Source: CAWHMS01 sp963830495
GTDB lineage: Bacteria > Actinomycetota > Actinomycetes > Propionibacteriales > Nocardioidaceae
Assembly: GCA_963830495.1 (NCBI GenBank)
Contig: CAWHMS010000001.1
Span: 744,001-808,000, forward strand
Direction of reading: 5' to 3'
DNA: 64,000 bases
The position numbers and the translations under genes are program-made. The notes beneath the pieces were generated by a model. The model saw only the letters and a list, made by a program, of their open reading frames with translations, searched no databases and was not told the origin of the DNA. Positions 59,103 through 64,000 of the stretch are shown here, in pieces. The number at the start of each line of letters is the position of its first letter. Position 1 is the first letter of the stretch.

Positions 59103-59768
59103 TCAGTGCCCGGCAGCCCGTTCGGCCTGCGCGCGCAACGACGCCACCACGCCGTCGGGGTCGTCGGCGCCGAAGACGGCCGAGCCCGCGACGAAGACGT
59201 CGGCCCCCGCCTCGGCGCAGCGCTCGATGGTGTCGGCCGAGACGCCGCCGTCGACCTGCAACCAGATGTCGCCACCGTGCCGGGCGATCAAGGCCGCGGC
59301 GCGGCGGATCTTGGGCAGGCACAGGTCCAGGAAGGACTGCCCACCGAAGCCGGGCTCGACCGTCATCACCAGCAGCATGTCGATCTCACCGAGCAGGTCC
59401 TCGTAGGGCTCCACCTGCGTCGCCGGGCGCAGCGCGAGCCCGGCCCGGGCACCGAGCGAGCGCAGCTCGCGGGCCAGCCGCACCGGCGCCGTGGCGGCCT
59501 CGACGTGGAACGTGACGTTGGCGGCACCCGCGTCGACGTACGCCGGCGCCCAACGATCCGGGTCCTCGATCATGAGATGGCAGTCCAGCGGCTGCGCCGA
59601 CACCTTGGCCAGCGCCTCCACCACCGGCTGGCCCAACGTCAGGTTCGGCACGAAGTGGTTGTCCATGACGTCCACGTGCAACCAGTCGGCACCGGGCACG
59701 GCCGCGGCCGCCGCCTGAAGGTTGGCGAAGTCGGCCGAGAGCAGGCTCGGCGAGATCTGAATGCCCAT
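59103..59768 (-). CDS. rpe: ribulose-phosphate 3-epimerase
   Basis: Pentose-phosphate enzyme interconverting ribulose- and xylulose-5-phosphate. 221 aa TIM barrel: ISPSLLSADFANL, LHVDVMDNHFVPN, DCHLMIEDP, TVEPGFGGQSF and QVDGGVSADT, with the metal His and Asp residues. ATG at 59768 is preceded at 7 bases by TACACT (minus strand, 59776-59781), suggesting a leaderless transcript; the long frame upstream is rejected. Confidence 0.96.
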   Translation of the reverse strand: MGIQISPSLLSADFANLQAAAAAVPGADWLHVDVMDNHFVPNLTLGQPVVEALAKVSAQPLDCHLMIEDPDRWAPAYVDAGAANVTFHVEAATAPVRLARELRSLGARAGLALRPATQVEPYEDLLGEIDMLLVMTVEPGFGGQSFLDLCLPKIRRAAALIARHGGDIWLQVDGGVSADTIERCAEAGADVFVAGSAVFGADDPDGVVASLRAQAERAAGH

Positions 59769-59800
59769 CGCGGGGAGTGTAGGGCTTCCGCGGCACTCCG

Positions 59801-60388
59801 TCAGGGGGCGGGCGTGGGCCGTCCGTCGTCGCGCCACTTCGGCGGCGGTGCCTCGTACGACGTCAACCGGTCCAGCAGGACCGTCACGTCCGAGTCGACG
59901 GACATCATGTCGCGGTGCTCCGCGGTCAGGAAGCCCTCCTCGACCATGTGCGCCGTCAGCCGCTGCAGCGAGGCGAAGTAGCCGCCGAGGTCGAGGACTC
60001 CGATCGGCTTCTGGTGCAGCCCGAGCTGAGCCCAGGTCCACACCTCGAAGAGCTCCTCCAGCGTCCCCGCACCACCCGGCAACGCCACGAAGCCGTCCGC
60101 GAGCTCGGCCATCCGCGCCTTGCGCTCGTGCATCCCCTCGACCACGTCGAGCCGGGTTAGGCCCCGGTGCGCGATCTCCCGGTCCACAAGGGCGCGAGGG
60201 ATGACGCCCCAGACCTCACCACTGGCGTCGAGGGCGGCATCGGCGACCACCGCCATGGTTCCCACGCTCGCGCCGCCGTAGACGAGTCCGATGCCGCGCT
60301 CGGCCAGCGACCGGCCGAGCAGTCTGGCGCCGTCGACGTACGTCGATCCGCGGCCGGTCGACGATCCACAGAACACGCAGACACGCAC
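59801..60388 (-). CDS. LOG-family protein (TIGR00730)
   Basis: 195 aa. The phosphoribohydrolase motif PGGAGTLEELFEVWTW is present, and GLVYGGASVGTMAVVADAAL is typical of LOG proteins, which release free cytokinin bases or hydrolyse AMP-like nucleotides. GTG at 60388 follows TAGGGT (minus strand, 60395-60400) by 6 bases: leaderless type. Divergent from the HIT gene, 49 bases apart. Confidence 0.9.
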   Translation of the reverse strand: MRVCVFCGSSTGRGSTYVDGARLLGRSLAERGIGLVYGGASVGTMAVVADAALDASGEVWGVIPRALVDREIAHRGLTRLDVVEGMHERKARMAELADGFVALPGGAGTLEELFEVWTWAQLGLHQKPIGVLDLGGYFASLQRLTAHMVEEGFLTAEHRDMMSVDSDVTVLLDRLTSYEAPPPKWRDDGRPTPAP

Positions 60389-60437
60389 TCGTCGACCCTA
60401 GCCGCGGCACTCGGCTGCGCCTCGGTAACCTCGGCCG

Positions 60438-60920
60438 GTGACCGCACCTGACGACCCTCGCGCCCGCCGGGCGTCGGACTGCTACTCCTGCCAGGGCAAC
60501 GACGCCGACACGTTGCCACCGCGCGAAGCGGTGCTCCGGACCGAGCACTGGCGGGTGGCTCATGCCTTCGACACCGACCTTCCCGGTTGGCTGGTGCTGG
60601 TGCCGAGGCGACACGTGACGGCGCTGTCGGATCTCTCCACCGAAGAAGCCGCCGAGCTCGGGCCGCTGCTGCACGATCTGAGCACCGCACTCACGGCCGA
60701 GCTCGGCTGCGTGAAGACGTACGTCATGCAGTTCGCCGAGGCCGAGGGCTTCTCGCACGTCCACTTCCACGTCGTCCCGCGGATGCCTGACCTCGACGAC
60801 GAGCGGCGGGGGCCGGGCATCTTCGCGCATCTCGGCCGGCCGCAGGGCGAGAGGCTGACCGGCGACACCCAGGACGCGCTGGCGCTCCGCCTCGCGGCGC
60901 ACCTGGCGCGGGCCAGGTGA
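60438..60920 (+). CDS. HIT-family protein
   Basis: 160 aa nucleotide-binding protein. HIT motif HVHFHVVPR and an N-terminal CYSCQG pair. Likely a dinucleoside polyphosphate or nucleotidyl hydrolase/transferase; substrate unknown. GTG at 60438 is preceded by TAACCT (60426-60431) at 6 bases, leaderless type. Convergent with rsmB. Confidence 0.88.
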   Translation: MTAPDDPRARRASDCYSCQGNDADTLPPREAVLRTEHWRVAHAFDTDLPGWLVLVPRRHVTALSDLSTEEAAELGPLLHDLSTALTAELGCVKTYVMQFAEAEGFSHVHFHVVPRMPDLDDERRGPGIFAHLGRPQGERLTGDTQDALALRLAAHLARAR

Positions 60921-60955
60921 CCCGCGGGTGTCGGCGCCGCCCTCCCACCAGCGCC

Positions 60956-62335
60956 TCAGCGGCGCCGTAGCAGCGCCATGAACATCGCGTCGGTGCCATG
61001 CCGGTGCGGCCAGAGCTGCACGGAAGGTCCCTCACCGACGTGCGGCACCTGCTCCAGCAGAGCGCGCGCATCCTCCTCGCGCACGTCGGGGCGCTCGCCC
61101 AGCACGGCGTCAACGACTCCCCTGGTCTCGGCCACGAGCGGGGAGCAGGTCACGTAGGCCACGGCGCCACCTGGCCGCACCAACTCCAGGGCCGAGGTCA
61201 GCAGCGCTCGCTGCAGCGGCACCAGGGCCGAGACATCCTCCGCGGTCCGCCGCCAGCGGGACTCGGGTCGACGTCGCAGCGCACCCACGCCGCTGCACGG
61301 TGCGTCGACCAGGACACGGTCGAACGAGGCCGGGGCGAACGGCGGTCGGAGCCCGTCGGCCGCGATCACCCCGCACCCATCGGCGTACCCGCGGACCCCC
61401 CGCCGGACCAGCAACGCCCGGTGCGGCTGCCGCTCCCCGGCGACGACGGTGGCGCCGCGCTGCCGCGCGAGTCCGGTCAGCAGCGCCGCCTTGCCGCCTG
61501 GCCCCGCGCACAGGTCGAGCCAGCGGGGATCCGGGCCGGGGACGTGCGCCCGTGCGAGCACCAGTGCAGCCAGCTGCGAACCCTCGTCCTGGACTCCTGC
61601 GCGTCCCTGCCGAACTGCCGGTACGGCGCCGGGATCGCCAGCCGGCAGCGTCGCGGCGTACGGCGACCAGCGCCCCGCCTCCGCACCTGCCTCGATCAGC
61701 TCGCCGACCTCGGCAAGGCCCGGGCGCACCACGAGGGAGACGCTCGGCGCAGCGTTATCTGCGGCGAGGGCGTCCGCCAGCTCGGCATCGTCCGGCAAGG
61801 CTGCGGCCAGCTCCTCGACGATCCATCGGGGGTGTGCGTACCGCACCGCCAGGTGGCCGACCAGGTCGCGATCGGCCGGCGGCGCTACCTCGGCCACCCA
61901 CTCGTCAGCACTCCTGCCGCCGACCTTGCGCAACACCGCGTTGACCAGGCGCACGGGTCGCTCCCCGACCGCATCCCGGACCAGCTCGACGCTGGTCCCG
62001 ACGGCTGCGTGCGCGGGAACGCGCATGTTGAGCAGCTGATGGCTGCCGAGCCGCATCGCCACCGCCACCTCCGGCTGCAGCCCGGCGACTCCCTCGCCGA
62101 GGTGCCGCTCGAGCACGGCGTCGTAGAAGCCCTGTCGCCGCGCCGTCCCGTGCGCGAGCTCGGTGGCGAACGCCCGGTCGCGCTGGTCGAGGGCAGAGCT
62201 CCGCAGCAACCCGGGCAGCACCAGGTTGAGGTAGGCGTCTTGGCGTTCGACCTGGAGCAGCGCACCGAACGCGAGTGCGCGCGCCTCGTCCACCCGGGTC
62301 CGGGCCCGGCCTCGCCGAGGCTCGGCTGCCACCAT
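60956..62335 (-). CDS. rsmB: 16S rRNA m5C967 methyltransferase RsmB (Fmu/Sun family)
   Basis: 459 aa. NusB-like RNA-binding N-terminal domain (about 15-150), then the SAM-dependent methyltransferase with LDLCAGPGGKAALL (motif I), DAPCSGVGALRRRP (motif IV) and VTCSP with the catalytic cysteine (motif VI). ATG at 62335 overlaps fmt (TGATG); the long upstream frame lies in fmt and def and is rejected. Confidence 0.94.
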   Translation of the reverse strand: MVAAEPRRGRARTRVDEARALAFGALLQVERQDAYLNLVLPGLLRSSALDQRDRAFATELAHGTARRQGFYDAVLERHLGEGVAGLQPEVAVAMRLGSHQLLNMRVPAHAAVGTSVELVRDAVGERPVRLVNAVLRKVGGRSADEWVAEVAPPADRDLVGHLAVRYAHPRWIVEELAAALPDDAELADALAADNAAPSVSLVVRPGLAEVGELIEAGAEAGRWSPYAATLPAGDPGAVPAVRQGRAGVQDEGSQLAALVLARAHVPGPDPRWLDLCAGPGGKAALLTGLARQRGATVVAGERQPHRALLVRRGVRGYADGCGVIAADGLRPPFAPASFDRVLVDAPCSGVGALRRRPESRWRRTAEDVSALVPLQRALLTSALELVRPGGAVAYVTCSPLVAETRGVVDAVLGERPDVREEDARALLEQVPHVGEGPSVQLWPHRHGTDAMFMALLRRR

Positions 62336-63258
62336 CAGTCCAGCGCCTCGAGCGGCTCGCGCAGCCCGCGGGCCCAGTCGGCGGCAGCCGTCGTCGGCTT
62401 GCCCTGGGCCTGCACGTTCCCGAGCTCGACGGCGCCGCTTCCGGTGCCGACCAGGACGCTCCGCTTCCCGATCTCGAGCCGTCCTGGAGGCAGCTCCGGA
62501 CCATCGGTGCGCAGCGTGACCGGGCCGAGCTTGAGCCGCGACCCGGCCGCGGTCGTCCAGGCGCCCGGCGCCGGCGTGCATCCGCGCACCAGTCGATCGA
62601 TCACGAAGGCCGGAGCGGTCCAGTCCACGCGCGCCTCCTCGACGCTCACCTTCGGTGCGTGCGACACGCCTTCGGAGGGCTGCTGCCTGGCATCCAGCGC
62701 ACCGCTCTCGATGCCGTCGAGCGTTGCCACCAACAGGCCCGCGCCGTGCTCGGCGAGCCGCCCCAGCAAGGACCCCGCCGTGTCGTCGGCGCGGACCCTC
62801 TCGGTCAGTACGCCGTACGTCGGACCCGCATCGAGCGCGCGGACGATCCGAAACGTCGTCGCGCCCGTTACCTCGTCGCCGGCGATCACGGCGCGCTGCA
62901 CGGGGGCCGCCCCCCGCCAGGCCGGCAACAGCGAGAAGTGCAGGTTGACCCAGCCGTGTGCCGGGATCGCCAACGCCTCGTCGGGCAGCAGTCCGCCGTA
63001 CGCCACCACCGGGCAGCACTCCGGGGCGACTACGCGAAGCTGGTCCAGGAACTCCGGATCTCGCGGCGACGAAGGTCGCAGCACGTCGATGCCGAGCTCG
63101 AGGGCACGCTGCGCCACCGGTGACGCGGTCAGCCGACGACCGCGGCCGGCCGGCGCATCCGGCCGGGTGACCACGGCGACCACCTCGTGTCGGCTGGCGA
63201 CCAGCGCCTCCAGCGACCGCACAGCGACGTCGGGGGTGCCGGCGAAGACCAGCCGCAT
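62335..63258 (-). CDS. fmt: methionyl-tRNA formyltransferase
   Basis: Formylates initiator Met-tRNA. 307 aa; MRLVFAGTPDVAV at the N-terminus, catalytic segment NLHFSLLPAWRGAAPVQRA, and a C-terminal OB-like domain. ATG at 63258, 3 bases after def. Pairs functionally with def, which removes the formyl group. Confidence 0.97.
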   Translation of the reverse strand: MRLVFAGTPDVAVRSLEALVASRHEVVAVVTRPDAPAGRGRRLTASPVAQRALELGIDVLRPSSPRDPEFLDQLRVVAPECCPVVAYGGLLPDEALAIPAHGWVNLHFSLLPAWRGAAPVQRAVIAGDEVTGATTFRIVRALDAGPTYGVLTERVRADDTAGSLLGRLAEHGAGLLVATLDGIESGALDARQQPSEGVSHAPKVSVEEARVDWTAPAFVIDRLVRGCTPAPGAWTTAAGSRLKLGPVTLRTDGPELPPGRLEIGKRSVLVGTGSGAVELGNVQAQGKPTTAAADWARGLREPLEALD

Positions 63259-63261
63259 GGC

Positions 63262-63807
63262 CTAAAGGCCTCGACCGAACATGGGGTGCGGTGATTCCTT
63301 GACCACCGGCGCCGACAGTCCGCTCCACTCGGCTTCGCGGATCGCCTTCATGGCCGCCTTGCGGGTGGTCGGGTCGAGCCGGTCGACGAAGAGGACGCCG
63401 TCGAGGTGGTCGGTCTCGTGCTGCAGGCAGCGCGCCAGCAGATCGGTGCCCTCGATGACCACCGGCTCGCCGTACATCGTGAAGCCCCGCGCCACGACGC
63501 CGTCCGCGCGTGTGCAGTCGAATGTCAGTCCGGGGATCGACAGACAGCCCTCGTCTCCGGTCTGGGTCTCCTCCGACAACGTCAGCTCGGGGTTGACGAG
63601 GTGGCCGACGACCCCGTCGACGTTGTACGTGAACACCCGCAGCCCGACGCCGAGCTGTGGCGCGGCCAAGCCGGAGCCGGGCGCCTCGAGCATGGTGTCG
63701 GTGAGATCGTCCACGAGCATCCGCAGCTCCTTGTCGAAGTCCACGACGGGTGCGGCCACGGTGCGCAGGATGGGGTCACCGAAGAGGCGGATCTCTCGGA
63801 CAGCCAC
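63262..63807 (-). CDS. def: peptide deformylase
   Basis: 181 aa metallohydrolase. Motifs: GSGLAAPQLG, EGCLSIPG (metal Cys) and QHETDHLDGVLF (metal His residues and catalytic Glu). GTG at 63807 with GGGAGAG upstream. 45 bases after priA. Confidence 0.97.
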   Translation of the reverse strand: MAVREIRLFGDPILRTVAAPVVDFDKELRMLVDDLTDTMLEAPGSGLAAPQLGVGLRVFTYNVDGVVGHLVNPELTLSEETQTGDEGCLSIPGLTFDCTRADGVVARGFTMYGEPVVIEGTDLLARCLQHETDHLDGVLFVDRLDPTTRKAAMKAIREAEWSGLSAPVVKESPHPMFGRGL

Positions 63808-63852
63808 GCGGCGTCTCTCCCATCGGTTGGCACGGCGGCGGGCCGCTCAAGT

Positions 63853-64000
63853 CTAGGCAAGGTCGTCGGAGTCGATCTGCACCCGCACGGGCGGCAGCTT
63901 GCGACTGCTGCGCGCGGCCTGCAGCTGTTGCAGCGCCCGGGACAGCCCGGCACCCCTGCTGCGCTCGGTGCGCAGCACCAGCCGCGACCGGCCGTCGCCC
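63853..64000 (-). CDS. priA: primosomal protein N' (PriA), 3' end only
   Basis: The last 48 codons on the minus strand, ending PPVRVQIDSDDLA at a TAG (63855-63853). Upstream in this piece, SRLVLRTERSRGAG and SRALQQLQAARSSRK match the C-terminal end of actinobacterial PriA. The gene order priA-def-fmt-rsmB is the usual one, which supports the call. The rest lies beyond the window. Confidence 0.8.
   Translation of the reverse strand, partial: GDGRSRLVLRTERSRGAGLSRALQQLQAARSSRKLPPVRVQIDSDDLA

Overview
The window is high-GC actinobacterial chromosome. Gene order (rrn - tyrS - complete arginine cluster - pheST - rplT/rpmI/infC), DUF1844 next to infC, a MshD-like tandem GNAT protein, an actinobacterial IF3 tail, NusA boxC-like motifs in the rRNA leader, and several -10 boxes abutting start codons all fit the Propionibacteriales; a Nocardioides-like organism is my best guess, not proven.

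Layout. 1-5.6 kb: a minus-strand rRNA operon (23S cut by the window edge, spacer without tRNA, 16S, leader, two promoters). 5.7-8.3 kb: tyrS, a hemerythrin-like protein and a 3-methyladenine DNA glycosylase. 8.3-16.8 kb: all arginine genes in the order argC-J-B-D-F-R-G-H, mostly joined by 1-4 base overlaps, with a putative ArgR operator before argC. 16.8-25 kb: SDR-pheT-pheS, an orphan histidine kinase, a SpoU methyltransferase, rplT-rpmI-infC (infC seems to start at AUC), then an insertion-sequence remnant with a triplicated 36-bp end. 25.4-29.5 kb: small conserved genes (DUF1844, membrane protein, P-loop kinase, acetyltransferases, aldose epimerase).

29.6-53 kb is the accessory and most interesting part. 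It holds carbamate kinase plus a barbiturase-type ring-opening amidohydrolase; a LuxR/AAA regulator broken by three +1 shifts; a coxG-amidase-hyuA-hyuB operon; a MOSC protein; a molybdenum hydroxylase (coxM-S-L, with a non-CO active-site motif); a uracil/xanthine permease with an internal stop; and a divergent DUF2877-FdrA-DUF1116 operon (the AllH/AllF/AllG set of oxamate carbamoyltransferase). Read together this suggests import and hydroxylation of a pyrimidine-like ring, hydrolytic ring opening to a ureido acid, carbamoyl transfer to phosphate, and ATP recovery by carbamate kinase. The combination is inference; the individual families are well supported. Four lesions in the regulator and permease suggest either decay of the locus or assembly error.

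53-64 kb is housekeeping again: PH-domain protein-hisG-hisE, a riboflavin operon under an FMN riboswitch (ribD-E-M-BA-H), rpe, a LOG-family protein, a HIT protein, and rsmB-fmt-def followed by the 3' end of priA.
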